Assembly: GCA_965204715.1 (NCBI GenBank)
Contig: OZ242009.1
Location: forward strand, 3,596,001 to 3,660,000
Direction of reading: 5' to 3'
Source: CATOSP01 sp965204715
Lineage (GTDB): Bacteria > Chloroflexota > Dehalococcoidia > Lucifugimonadales > UBA3495
Length of the DNA: 64,000 nt
A program made the position numbers and the translations under genes. The notes under the pieces were generated by a model. The model saw only the letters and a list, made by a program, of their open reading frames with translations. It did no database searches and had not been told where the DNA came from. Positions 41,604 to 49,776 of this stretch are shown here, one piece after another (positions within the stretch are counted from its first letter, which is position 1; each line of letters starts with the position of its first letter).

Positions 41604-42197
41604 ATGGACCCCTTCACCGAGCTTAACGGCGTAGTAGCGCCCCTGGACCGGGTGAACGTCGATACCGACCAGATCATCCCTGCATTCCACCTGAAGAGCA
41701 TCGCCAGCAGCGGATTTGAGGACGCCCTGTTCTCCCGCTGGCGGTACAATGAGGACGGCAGTCCAAGGCCCGACTTCGTCCTCAACCAGCCCTCCTACAG
41801 CGCCGCGAAGGTGCTTGTCGCGGGCCACAACTTCGGTTGCGGCTCCTCCCGCGAACACGCCCCCTGGGCCTTGCGCGACTACGGGATCAAGTGCATCATC
41901 GCGCCCAGCTTTGCGGACATCTTCTACAACAACTGCTTCAAGAACGGCCTTCTCCCTCTCCGCCTTAGCGAGGAGCAGGTCCGTCAGGTTATGGACAAGG
42001 CCCTCTCCAAGCCCGGTATCAACCTCACCGTCGACCTGGTGGGCCAGCGCCTGTGGGACGAGGACGAGGAAATCTCCATCACCTTTGAGGTTGACCCGGC
42101 CCGCCGCCACAACCTCATCAACGGTCTGGACGACATCGGCCTCACCCTCCAGCACGAGGACAAGATCGCGGAATACGAGGTCGGCCGCGGCCTCTAG
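41604..42197 (+). CDS. leuD: 3-isopropylmalate dehydratase small subunit
   Basis: 197 residues. VAPLDRVNVDTDQIIPAFHL at the start, then VLVAGHNFGCGSSREHAPWAL (substrate-recognition loop) and IIAPSFADIFYNNCFKNGLLPLRL. It forms the active isopropylmalate dehydratase with LeuC. A good ribosome-binding site (AGAGAGGAAG) precedes ATG 41604. The two Uma2 genes lie between leuC and leuD in the same direction. Confidence 0.95.
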   Translation: MDPFTELNGVVAPLDRVNVDTDQIIPAFHLKSIASSGFEDALFSRWRYNEDGSPRPDFVLNQPSYSAAKVLVAGHNFGCGSSREHAPWALRDYGIKCIIAPSFADIFYNNCFKNGLLPLRLSEEQVRQVMDKALSKPGINLTVDLVGQRLWDEDEEISITFEVDPARRHNLINGLDDIGLTLQHEDKIAEYEVGRGL

Positions 42198-42269
42198 ATA
42201 TGGGAGCAAGTATCACCTGTTTCCCTCACTCCCGGTAAGTTTCCAGTGCGTGGGTGATAGGGCCATCCT

Positions 42270-43390
42270 CTACCCCTGCACCCACAACACCCCTTCTTGC
42301 AATGGGACCCGGTGTTTGCGGTTTTTCCACTTGACGTTTCGTTCTCTGAATTTGGAGAAGCCGTATGAGCGGAACCCTGCATCCAGGGCCAACTCCCCAA
42401 GCCACCGCTCAGTAGGCACATGAATACCGTATGGGGCCGAGTCACCCACTACGAAACAAGCCTTGCCTCCATCGGCGCAGACCCTCCTGAGTGCTCTCCA
42501 AGTCTGGCGCATATCGGCAAAATACGCGGCCACCATTAGGTAGTAGTCCTTCCTTCCGCCGTGACTGAGGCGTTCCACCTCCAGCCGGACACTTCTCCAA
42601 AGAATGTCATTTCCAGCCTGGTAGCATCGCCATAATCGTAATTGTTGGCGTATGGCGGAGAAGTTATGACCAGGCCAGCCGAATCGCCCGGTATAGTTCC
42701 CAACTCCCGGGCATCGTCAAGAAACACCTTGGCGTCGTCTCGAATTCCGAGCATCTGCCAGGATCTCATATCGGTCAACATCCGCTGTACCTGCATGTTG
42801 AACGCTTCCAACGGAGGCAATACCTTTGCCTTCGCCTTTGAAGGAAGTACGTACTGCCAGGGGGCGGTGCCAGCGGAGGAACACGCCCGGAGAATGCAAA
42901 CCAGGGCCAGCCAGGTCAGCCTTGACTGCGGGCTGCCGTCATCCAGTTCTTCCCAGGCGCAACGCAGGCTATTGAGGTCCAGAAGGGACTCGTCCGAGAA
43001 ACACCGTTCAATGAGCTTGGGATATGGTCGTACAGGTGGTCTGCTGGCCATGGCCCGGTCGGCTACGCACTGGGCCATGTCATAAAACTCTGCTACGGGG
43101 GTGCGCCAGAGAAGTTTGACCTCTGCAATCCGCTGGATAAATGGCTGGGCTTCCACTCCGTAGGACGGTACGCCCGCGTTCTGGCCGGACAAGACTGCCG
43201 TTCCCACTCCTGAGAAGGGGTCCAGAACGGTTAACCCGCCGATGGTCTCCCGGTGTTCCTCTATGACCCTTTGAGACCATTCCGCTGAGAATCCCGCCGG
43301 AAACCGATACCAGCCGTGTACCGGCAGTCTCATGTTGTGGGTGAACGTAGACTCTGTGTGACGAAACCATCTGGACTCAGACTTAGCCAT
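42270..43390 (-). pseudogene. DNA methyltransferase broken by a frameshift
   Basis: The upstream frame (43390 to about 42580) has the SAM motif TVLDPFSGVGTAVLSG and the catalytic motif VITSPPYANNYDYGD, typical of N6-adenine/N4-cytosine DNA methyltransferases. It ends FFGEVSGW and then goes out of frame. The rest (VERLSHGGRKDYYLMVAAYF ... HRVPLQEGVLWVQG) continues in the next frame to 42270. Inserting one base in the GCTGGAGG stretch at about 42580-42588 would restore one protein of about 370 residues. No restriction-enzyme gene is next to it. It is either a real pseudogene, a phase-variable gene or an assembly error. Confidence 0.75.
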
Positions 43391-43491
43391 GTGCCTCCGC
43401 CTGCCATTCGATGTCAGATATGGTCTATCTCAGCGAAAGCGCAGCAGTCAAAGGGCAAATGACATTACCGGGGAAAATGGTGTTGATCAGG

Positions 43492-44850
43492 TTAATGCGC
43501 CTGCGGTGGCGGATACGCTCGGGCCACTTGCTCCTCAAAGTCCGTCTCGTAGCGCTGCATTCTGCCCTGCCGCACCTGCTCGTCCAGCGAAGGACGCTGC
43601 ACCGCCCGCGGGTTGGTCGGCGCGTACCCGATGATCCCCTCGTCTTCCCATGCAGCCAGTTCGTCCTCGGTGTGGCCAAGTAACTCCGACAACACCAGCC
43701 TGTTGTGCTCCCCCATAAGTGGCCCGGCCTTCCTGTCCACCGATGGAGTCAGCGACAACTTCCAGGGACGGCTGGCGTAGGGCAGTGGCGGCATCCCGGT
43801 GCTGGGGTGGTGTGAGATCACCTCGTAGAAACCCCGCTCCTTCAGGTGCGGGTCGAACAACAAGTCCTTGGCATCCAGGACTGCGCCTGCCGCTACGCCG
43901 GCTGCCTGGAGCTCATGCGTCAGCCGGATGGAATCCCATTCGGCAGTCACCTCTCCAATGAGACCATCCAGCTCCCGGCGGTTCTGCCACCGGCTCAACC
44001 CATCGGCAAACCGGGAGTCGCCGGCCCATCCGTCCCGTCCCAACACCCGGCACAGGGACTGCCACTGCGAATCGCTCTCCACCGCGATGGTGATCCAGCG
44101 GTCGTCGCCCTGGCACGGATAGCATCCGTGGGGAGCCATGCTGGAGTGGCCGTTGCCCATCCTCGGTTCAATCCGCTTGTTGGCAGAGTAGTCCATCAGG
44201 GCTTCTGGAACGGTGACCGCGGCTGTCTGGGTCTGGGAAACGTCCACGAACTGTCCCTTGCCGGTGCGAAAACGGTGTACCAGCGCGGCCAAAACGGCAA
44301 AGACAGTATGCTCCCCGGCTGTGTAGTCGGTGTACGGTATCTCCGGCAGCACAGGCGGGCCGTCCACGTATCCGGTCATATACGCCAGCCCAGACGCGCC
44401 CTCGGTCGCGGGCCCCGTAGCCCCGTAGTTGGCCCATGGGCCGGTGTAGCCGTAGCCGGTGGACGAGACCATGATGATGTCTGGCTTGATCCGCCGCAGG
44501 TCTTCGTACTCCAGCTTGAAATTCTTGATCACCCTGGGAGTGAAGTTCTCGGCGAAAACGTCGGCGACCGCGATAAGCTCACGGAGCAAGTCCAGTCCCT
44601 GCGGCTTGCTCAGGTCCAGGGTGATGCCCAGCTTGTTCCGGTTGTGCTCGTAGAAATTCGCGCCCCGGTTCCAGGTCTCCCCTTCAACGTCATTCTTATA
44701 CAGAGAATCGCCCCGGTAGCCTTCCATGCGTTGGCACGACTCGAATCGGATTACCTGCGCCCCCATGTCCGCCAGCATCTTCATGGCCCACGGGATGGCG
44801 ATAAGTTGCCCCATCTCTATGATACGGACACCTGCCAGAGGTCCTGCCAT
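43492..44850 (-). CDS. CaiB/BaiF family III CoA-transferase (Asp-containing partner)
   Basis: 452 residues from ATG 44850, 2 bp after the stop of the upstream partner. VRIIEMGQLIAIPWAMKMLA and GAQVIRFE replace the more usual start motif but keep the fold. FAENFTPRVIKNFKLEYEDL and STGYGYTGPWANYG follow. The catalytic Asp is D175 in PYTDYTAGEHT. The C-terminal tail after about residue 425 is longer than in most family members and ends VARAYPPPQAH. Confidence 0.88.
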   Translation of the reverse strand: MAGPLAGVRIIEMGQLIAIPWAMKMLADMGAQVIRFESCQRMEGYRGDSLYKNDVEGETWNRGANFYEHNRNKLGITLDLSKPQGLDLLRELIAVADVFAENFTPRVIKNFKLEYEDLRRIKPDIIMVSSTGYGYTGPWANYGATGPATEGASGLAYMTGYVDGPPVLPEIPYTDYTAGEHTVFAVLAALVHRFRTGKGQFVDVSQTQTAAVTVPEALMDYSANKRIEPRMGNGHSSMAPHGCYPCQGDDRWITIAVESDSQWQSLCRVLGRDGWAGDSRFADGLSRWQNRRELDGLIGEVTAEWDSIRLTHELQAAGVAAGAVLDAKDLLFDPHLKERGFYEVISHHPSTGMPPLPYASRPWKLSLTPSVDRKAGPLMGEHNRLVLSELLGHTEDELAAWEDEGIIGYAPTNPRAVQRPSLDEQVRQGRMQRYETDFEEQVARAYPPPQAH

Positions 44851-44852
44851 AG

Positions 44853-46052
44853 TCAGATAACTCCCAGAGCCCTCATAAGGGAAAGTTCGCCATCGCTGTT
44901 GCCCAATTGTTCGCCCAGCACCTCCCGGTTGTCCTGTCCCAGCGCGGGGGCCGGCCGTCGCACCTCCCACGGAGTGCCGTTCATCAAGAACGGAGGGCCC
45001 GGATGCTTCACCGGCCCGGTTGCCGGGTGCTCCACGTCAACAAAGAACCCGCGCGCCTCGAACTGAGCATCAGCCAGCGCGTCCTCCGGCGACTGTATCA
45101 TGCCGTAGATGAACCGCTGCCGGTGCGCGGCATGGAACACCTCAGCCTTCTGCTGAGTGCGGAAGTGATTGTCCAGTATCTCCCCCAACTCCTCGGCGTT
45201 CACCAGCCGCGCCGAAGCGCTGGAAAACTTCTCGTCGTCCAGTTCCGGCAGACCCATGTGATCGACCACAAGCTGCCAGTTGATGCCCGCCGAAACTCCC
45301 GGATTAGGGAGAATGTATCCGTCTGACGTGGCCCGCACCCGGGTCAGGTCCCCGCTATGATTGGGCTGCCTACGCCGCACCGCGCCGGTATAGGTGAAAT
45401 TGTTCACCACGTCCCGCAGGCCCGAGGTCACGCATTCGTGTATTGACACGTCTACGTGCTGCCCCTGCCCGCTGACCTGCTGGTGGTAGAAAGCGATCAG
45501 GGAGGCCGAGGCCGCATCGGTCCCAGCCTTGAACTGGGCCTGGTGCAGGGCATGTTTCAGCGGCTCCCTGTCGTATGCCCCGAAGATGTACATCAACCCG
45601 CCCAGCGCATACTCCACTATGTCCGTGGCCCGGTAGTCCCGGTAAGGGCCGGTCTGTCCGAAGTTGGAAATCGAGACCATCACCAACGCAGGGTTGATCT
45701 CGCTCATCACGGAGAAGTCCAGTCCCAGCGACGCCATAACCCTCGGGGAAAAGTTCTCCACCAGAATATCTGCGTCCGCCGCCAGCTCCTTGAGCATCCG
45801 GACGCCACGACGGTCCTTCAAGTTCAATGTGACGCCACGCTTGTTGGTGTTCAGGTAGTGGAACAGGAGGCTCTTCTCGGCATCCACCTCATCGTGAAAG
45901 AAGGGCGGCATCCGGCGGGCCGGGTCGCCTTCCGGCCGCTCTATTTTGAGAACGTCGGCCCCGTAATCGGCCAACAGCTTGGTGCACCAGGGTCCGGCAA
46001 CATGATGGGTGAGGTCGAGGACCTTCACCCCTTCCAGGGCTCCAGCGGGCAT
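44853..46052 (-). CDS. CaiB/BaiF family III CoA-transferase (partner lacking catalytic Asp)
   Basis: 399 residues. VKVLDLTHHVAGPWCTKLLA, GADVLKIERPEGDPARR, ILVENFSPRVMASLGLDF and SISNFGQTGPYRDY. At the catalytic Asp position it has Gln (Q173 in LHQAQFKAGTD). It is the upstream member of a second transferase pair, strikingly similar in layout to 23375-24745. Start at ATG 46052 has only a weak ribosome-binding site. Confidence 0.88.
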   Translation of the reverse strand: MPAGALEGVKVLDLTHHVAGPWCTKLLADYGADVLKIERPEGDPARRMPPFFHDEVDAEKSLLFHYLNTNKRGVTLNLKDRRGVRMLKELAADADILVENFSPRVMASLGLDFSVMSEINPALVMVSISNFGQTGPYRDYRATDIVEYALGGLMYIFGAYDREPLKHALHQAQFKAGTDAASASLIAFYHQQVSGQGQHVDVSIHECVTSGLRDVVNNFTYTGAVRRRQPNHSGDLTRVRATSDGYILPNPGVSAGINWQLVVDHMGLPELDDEKFSSASARLVNAEELGEILDNHFRTQQKAEVFHAAHRQRFIYGMIQSPEDALADAQFEARGFFVDVEHPATGPVKHPGPPFLMNGTPWEVRRPAPALGQDNREVLGEQLGNSDGELSLMRALGVI

Positions 46053-46132
46053 AGCCGCAAATCTCCCACCAATCAGATATTCGAGGCAGCTACGCCTCTA
46101 AAGTGACTATCCCAAAACTCGACTCAATACCA

Positions 46133-46168
46133 ACCCGTCATTCCCGCTTTCGTGGGAATCCGTACACC
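46133..46168. repeat. Dispersed palindromic repeat, copy 2
   Basis: ACCCGTCATTCCCGCTTTCG then TGGGAATCCG, with ATTCCC/GGGAAT arms. Same family as 17689-17717 and 48647-48676. It lies in the 226-bp gap upstream of the CoA-transferase pair. Confidence 0.7.
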
Positions 46169-46278
46169 CTAATCATCAGGGATCGGAATTAGGCAGTGCG
46201 GCTTGGTTTTGAGTCAGTTTCCAATCTTAAGGACGCCAAGATGCATCTAGGCTTTGCGCCAGCGTCTTGCCTCTCCCA

Positions 46279-46641
46279 CTACCCTTCCGGGTACGTCAGC
46301 CGCAGCAGCACATGCCGCCGGTTCTGCGTATACGGCCTGACCTGCTCCGGCCACCGGCCGCTGTCCACAGCCTCGGCCCATTCCTTGCTGGTCAGGACCG
46401 ACGGGTCCTCCAATTCGTACAGCGCATGATATTTCGGCTCGTTCTCCACCACGATGGTCCGGGTCTCCCCGCCCATGACCATCGTAAGGGGCTGCGTCTC
46501 GAACCGGGACACCGACACCACGCCCGACACATCCGACAACAGCGGGCAATGCTCAGTGTTGTAGACCTCATTGAACAAGTCGCCCTTCTCGGCGTCCACG
46601 TCCATGCTGGCAATGAACAGGTACCTGGAGCTTAACGCCAT
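46279..46641 (-). CDS. Dimeric alpha/beta-barrel (EthD/DUF4286-like) protein
   Basis: 120 residues. YLFIASMDVDAEKGDLFNEV, YNTEHCPLLSDVSGVVSVSR and a C-terminal RPYTQNRRHVLLRL fit the ferredoxin-like dimeric barrel class seen in EthD and related proteins. Such proteins often accompany small-acid or acyl-CoA degradation genes. It lies downstream of the TPP enzyme gene (58 bp) in the same direction, and upstream of the CoA-transferase pair. The function is not known. Confidence 0.65.
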   Translation of the reverse strand: MALSSRYLFIASMDVDAEKGDLFNEVYNTEHCPLLSDVSGVVSVSRFETQPLTMVMGGETRTIVVENEPKYHALYELEDPSVLTSKEWAEAVDSGRWPEQVRPYTQNRRHVLLRLTYPEG

Positions 46642-46698
46642 CCTACGGACTCCTCACATCTGCCTTCTTCCATACCATATGTTGCCTACTGTGGCGTC

Positions 46699-48345
46699 CT
46701 AAAACGCCCGCCGGTGGGACGTCTCCGTCTCCGCGCTGGTGATGAACTCCAGCAGCACAGCCCTGCCTTCCTCCTCGGTAACCCGGCGGGCACGCTGGAA
46801 GGCTCCCGCAACGTCGGACGGGTCCTCGATTCTCTCGGCGTAACCCCCCATCGCCCGGCCCATGTCGGCGTAATTCCCGCCCAGGTCCCGGGTGTTATAC
46901 AACCTGTGCGAGTCTTCCATCGCCCTGGTCTCAACTGCCATTGTTGAGTTGTTCAGCACCACGGTGATGATCGGAAGGTTGGAACGGACGGCCGTCTCAA
47001 AGTCCAGTCCGGTCATCCCAAAGGCGGCGTCGCCCATGAAATTGACGCACACCTTCTCCGGCGCGGCCAGCTTCGCCCCGATGGCCAGGCCCAGTCCCGT
47101 GCCCAACCCGTGGGACTTGCCCCAACCCAAGTAGGTGCGAGGGCCGTTAGAGCGGTAGAAGGGCATGATCTGGTCGCGCGGGCTGCCTGAATCGTGCGTT
47201 ACGATGGCATCCTCCGGCGGGATGGTCTGCATGAAGTCCCAGATCACCCGGTAGGGATTGATCGGCGCATCGTTGTTGCCCAGCTTGTGCTCCCAGTCGG
47301 CCAGCCATGCGTCCCTTTGTGTCTTGATCTCGTTGGCGACGCTGTCGTCCCCCTGTCGTCCGCTGCCCACAATCTCCTTGCAGGCTTCAATCATCTGCCG
47401 GAGCACCAGTTTCGCGTCTCCGACGATGGGATAGTCAACATTGTAGTCCTTGTTGATGTCCCGGGGGTCATTGGTGGCCTGTATGAGGGTCTTTCCCGGC
47501 GGCAAGTTCATCGACATGCCATGCTTGGTGAAGCTGGAGCCGATGCCAAAAATCAGGTCGGAGTTGCTCACGAAATGGAACACTGGACGCGACATGCTCC
47601 CGGACCCGCTGCCCAGCGCCAGGGGATGAATCTCCGGAAAAGCGCTCTTGCCCAGAAGCGTCGTCATCACCGGCGCTTTGAGCAACTCTGCCAGCTCCAC
47701 CAGTTCATCGGTGGCCTGGGCGTAGAGCACTCCCTGACCGGCATGGATTACCGGGCGGCTGGCCTGGCAGAGTGCCCGGGCTGCCGTCTCGATGTCCCTC
47801 GGGTCTCCCTGAGCCGCCACCTGCCTGCTCGGCTGGTAGAAAAAGTCCTCCTCCGACACATCCTCCAATGCAATATCGGCGGGAATCTCGACCAGCACCG
47901 GGCCGGAACGGCCCTGCCGCAGCGCGGCAAAGGCCCGGCGCATCACCTGGGATGTGCGGTCGGCCGCGTTCACCTGTTCGATGTACTTAGTGACGCCGGA
48001 ATAGTTGGTCATCGAGTTGAAATGGGGAAGAATCCCCTGCCGCTCCCTGGGATGCCCCAATGGCAGCAGCAGCATCGGTGTGGAGTCCGAGTAAGCCGTG
48101 GCCACGCCGGAGTAGGCGTTCTCGGCTCCCGGGCCATACTGCATGGCGAATACGCCCATCTTTTCCCCGTTGGTCACGCGGCTGTACCCGTCGGCGATAC
48201 CGACGCCCACCCGCTCCTGGCGGCAGATGATGGGCCGGATACCGGCCATCGCGGCGGCCTCGATAACCGGGGTGGTGGGGAAACAGCTAAGGTACTCCAC
48301 GCCCTCCCTCTTTAGGATCTCCGATATGGCGTCAATCGTCTTCAT
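46699..48345 (-). CDS. Thiamine-diphosphate-dependent enzyme (acetolactate synthase / oxalyl-CoA decarboxylase-like)
   Basis: 548 residues, full three-domain size. N-terminal Pyr domain with catalytic Glu in IICRQERVGVGIADGYSR (about residue 43). A middle domain is followed by the PP domain with TPP/Mg motif MGDAAFGMTGLDFETAVRSN then LPIITVVLNNSTM (GDx...N form). Close relatives include acetolactate synthase and 2-hydroxyacyl- or oxalyl-CoA lyases; the substrate is not fixed by sequence. AAGGAGGT precedes ATG 48345. With CoA-transferases downstream, decarboxylation or lyase action on a CoA-activated 2-oxoacid is a fair guess but unproven. Confidence 0.85.
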   Translation of the reverse strand: MKTIDAISEILKREGVEYLSCFPTTPVIEAAAMAGIRPIICRQERVGVGIADGYSRVTNGEKMGVFAMQYGPGAENAYSGVATAYSDSTPMLLLPLGHPRERQGILPHFNSMTNYSGVTKYIEQVNAADRTSQVMRRAFAALRQGRSGPVLVEIPADIALEDVSEEDFFYQPSRQVAAQGDPRDIETAARALCQASRPVIHAGQGVLYAQATDELVELAELLKAPVMTTLLGKSAFPEIHPLALGSGSGSMSRPVFHFVSNSDLIFGIGSSFTKHGMSMNLPPGKTLIQATNDPRDINKDYNVDYPIVGDAKLVLRQMIEACKEIVGSGRQGDDSVANEIKTQRDAWLADWEHKLGNNDAPINPYRVIWDFMQTIPPEDAIVTHDSGSPRDQIMPFYRSNGPRTYLGWGKSHGLGTGLGLAIGAKLAAPEKVCVNFMGDAAFGMTGLDFETAVRSNLPIITVVLNNSTMAVETRAMEDSHRLYNTRDLGGNYADMGRAMGGYAERIEDPSDVAGAFQRARRVTEEEGRAVLLEFITSAETETSHRRAF

Positions 48346-48559
48346 TTAGAAGACCTCCTTATGAAGACCTGCTTGGTATCTCTGCCCCGGCCGGTGTCAG
48401 CTTGGGAATTCGGCCAGTCCGGCTGGCGCTTGCGCAAACTCGGTCGGCGCCAGAGTTTTCGCGTCAGCGCATCCAGCAAGACTGAAGGAAGTATACCACC
48501 TCGCAATCGGGCATGGCTGATGACAATTGTCAGTAGACGCGAACAGGGCCCTTATATTC

Positions 48560-48600
48560 CCCCTCTCCCTCAAGGGAGAGGGCGGGGGTGAGGGGAGACC
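48560..48600. repeat. Dispersed GAGAGGG-type palindromic repeat, copy 2
   Basis: CCCCTCTCCCTCAAGGGAGA then GGGCGGGGGTGAGGGGA, a clear palindrome CCCTCTCCCTcaAGGGAGAGGG with a GGGTGAGGGG tail. Best copy of the family in the window. Confidence 0.75.
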
Positions 48601-48646
48601 CCCGGCTCAAACACCCTTAAGAGGGAAATGCGTCTCTCACACCCAA

Positions 48647-48676
48647 GCCGTCATTCCGGCGAAAGCGGGAATCCAT
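48647..48676. repeat. Dispersed palindromic repeat, copy 3
   Basis: GCCGTCATTCCGGCGAAAGC then GGGAATCCA, matching the other CGTCATTCC...GGGAATCC copies. It lies 47 bp from the previous repeat. Confidence 0.7.
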
Positions 48677-48754
48677 ACGCGCCGACGCAAGGAACGTGAC
48701 CTTGCAAAGGCCCTGTGGAGTGAGGCTGGAATAGCGGGGAAACTGCTGAATGGT

Positions 48755-49162
48755 CTATATCTCCCGGAAACGTACCAGACGGTACGTGTAAAGACACCAT
48801 GAAAGTATGTTGGCGCCCGCGCTTGCGCCGACAACGGCTGCTATGAAGGGTGGCGTCCTGATCGGGGCGGCCGGATTGTACACTCCCTCCGGGTAAATGA
48901 CATGACCCAGGCTCCATCCGACCCATGCGCCGACCATGCCTCCGATCAAGGCGAAGATCAGGTTGGTCCAATGCACGTTTGCATGGACTTCGGGCTTGAA
49001 GTAACTGACAAACCCGCCAACGCCAGCGCCAACCCCGGCGAAGCTGACGAGCAGAGCGCTTGGCAGCGTCGGTCCCGGAGGAGTAATGAACCAACCAAAA
49101 TACAGCCCGACCACGCCCAGGAACAATGCCAGTAGGACGCCGAAAGACACCCGGACGCCCAT
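48755..49162 (-). CDS. Small membrane protein, four predicted transmembrane segments
   Basis: 135 residues from ATG 49162. Hydrophobic segments: VSFGVLLALFLGVVGLYFGW, LPSALLVSFAGVGAGVGGFV, NLIFALIGGMVGAWVGWSLG and PPFIAAVVGASAGANILSWC. Several GxxxG-like Gly patterns suit tight helix packing. No family recognised. TTG 49180 is an alternative start. The flanking DNA carries dispersed repeats on both sides. Confidence 0.6.
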   Translation of the reverse strand: MGVRVSFGVLLALFLGVVGLYFGWFITPPGPTLPSALLVSFAGVGAGVGGFVSYFKPEVHANVHWTNLIFALIGGMVGAWVGWSLGHVIYPEGVYNPAAPIRTPPFIAAVVGASAGANILSWCLYTYRLVRFREI

Positions 49163-49547
49163 TGCTACTGCTGAAAGCAAATTCCCAATGCTCCAAGTTC
49201 AAAGTGCGGATAGCTGCCCATCGCCAACGCCACATCTCGAGGTGCGCGCCGACTAATCGGTTCTTGCCTTCTCGTTACTGACAGCAGGGGCCGAAGCTTC
49301 CATCCTCTTTTCGACTCGGCCTTTCTATTATCAGCGCAGCGAATTGCCAAAGGCAAGCATACACGCGAGGAATACCGGCCCCGTCAGCCATCTCTGCGCC
49401 GTGCGGCGCAGGAAAGAATGACACTCCGGGGCTGGCGTTGTCAGACCTGATCGAACACCGGCAGCAGGTGGATCGCCTGTCTCAGCAGACAGAACGTCCT
49501 CGGCAAGCGCAGACCACGGCCGTCAGGGTCTCTTGGTCGTCGGGAAA

Positions 49548-49585
49548 ATCCCCTCTCGCAAGGGGGAGAACCAAGGTGAGGACCC
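49548..49585. repeat. Dispersed GAGAGGG-type palindromic repeat, copy 3 (degenerate)
   Basis: ATCCCCTCTCGCAAGGGGGA then GAACCAAGGTGAGGACCC; matches the CCCTCTC..aAGGG.GAg..gGTGAGG pattern of the other copies. Confidence 0.55.
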
Positions 49586-49676
49586 GCCCTCGACCGGACC
49601 GTGGGCGGGGATCAACCGGATGTCCTTGGATGGCTAAACCTCCTGAAACGAAACGCTAACAGGCAACGTCAGACCA

Positions 49677-49705
49677 TTGACAAAATTCGATGGCACATGT
49701 TAAAT
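49677..49705 (+). promoter_or_regulatory. Sigma-70-type promoter of the substrate-binding protein gene
   Basis: A perfect TTGACA at 49677-49682, a 17-bp spacer and TTAAAT at 49700-49705, 72 bp before the ATG. Confidence 0.7.
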
Positions 49706-49776
49706 GTTCGGACATTCGAATCTGGGCTTAAAACGGCCCGCAATATTACGCTAGAGAACCTAGCAGGAGGAAGGAG

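Larger units (their letters stand above)
48346..48754. other. 409-bp intergenic region rich in dispersed repeats
   Basis: Contains two repeat copies (48560-48600 and 48647-48676). No protein gene is supported in this gap. Confidence 0.55.
49163..49776. other. Intergenic region with repeat copy and promoter
   Basis: 614 bp. Contains a repeat copy at 49548-49585 and a good promoter at 49677-49705 for the substrate-binding protein gene. No gene is supported between 49181 and 49540. Confidence 0.5.
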
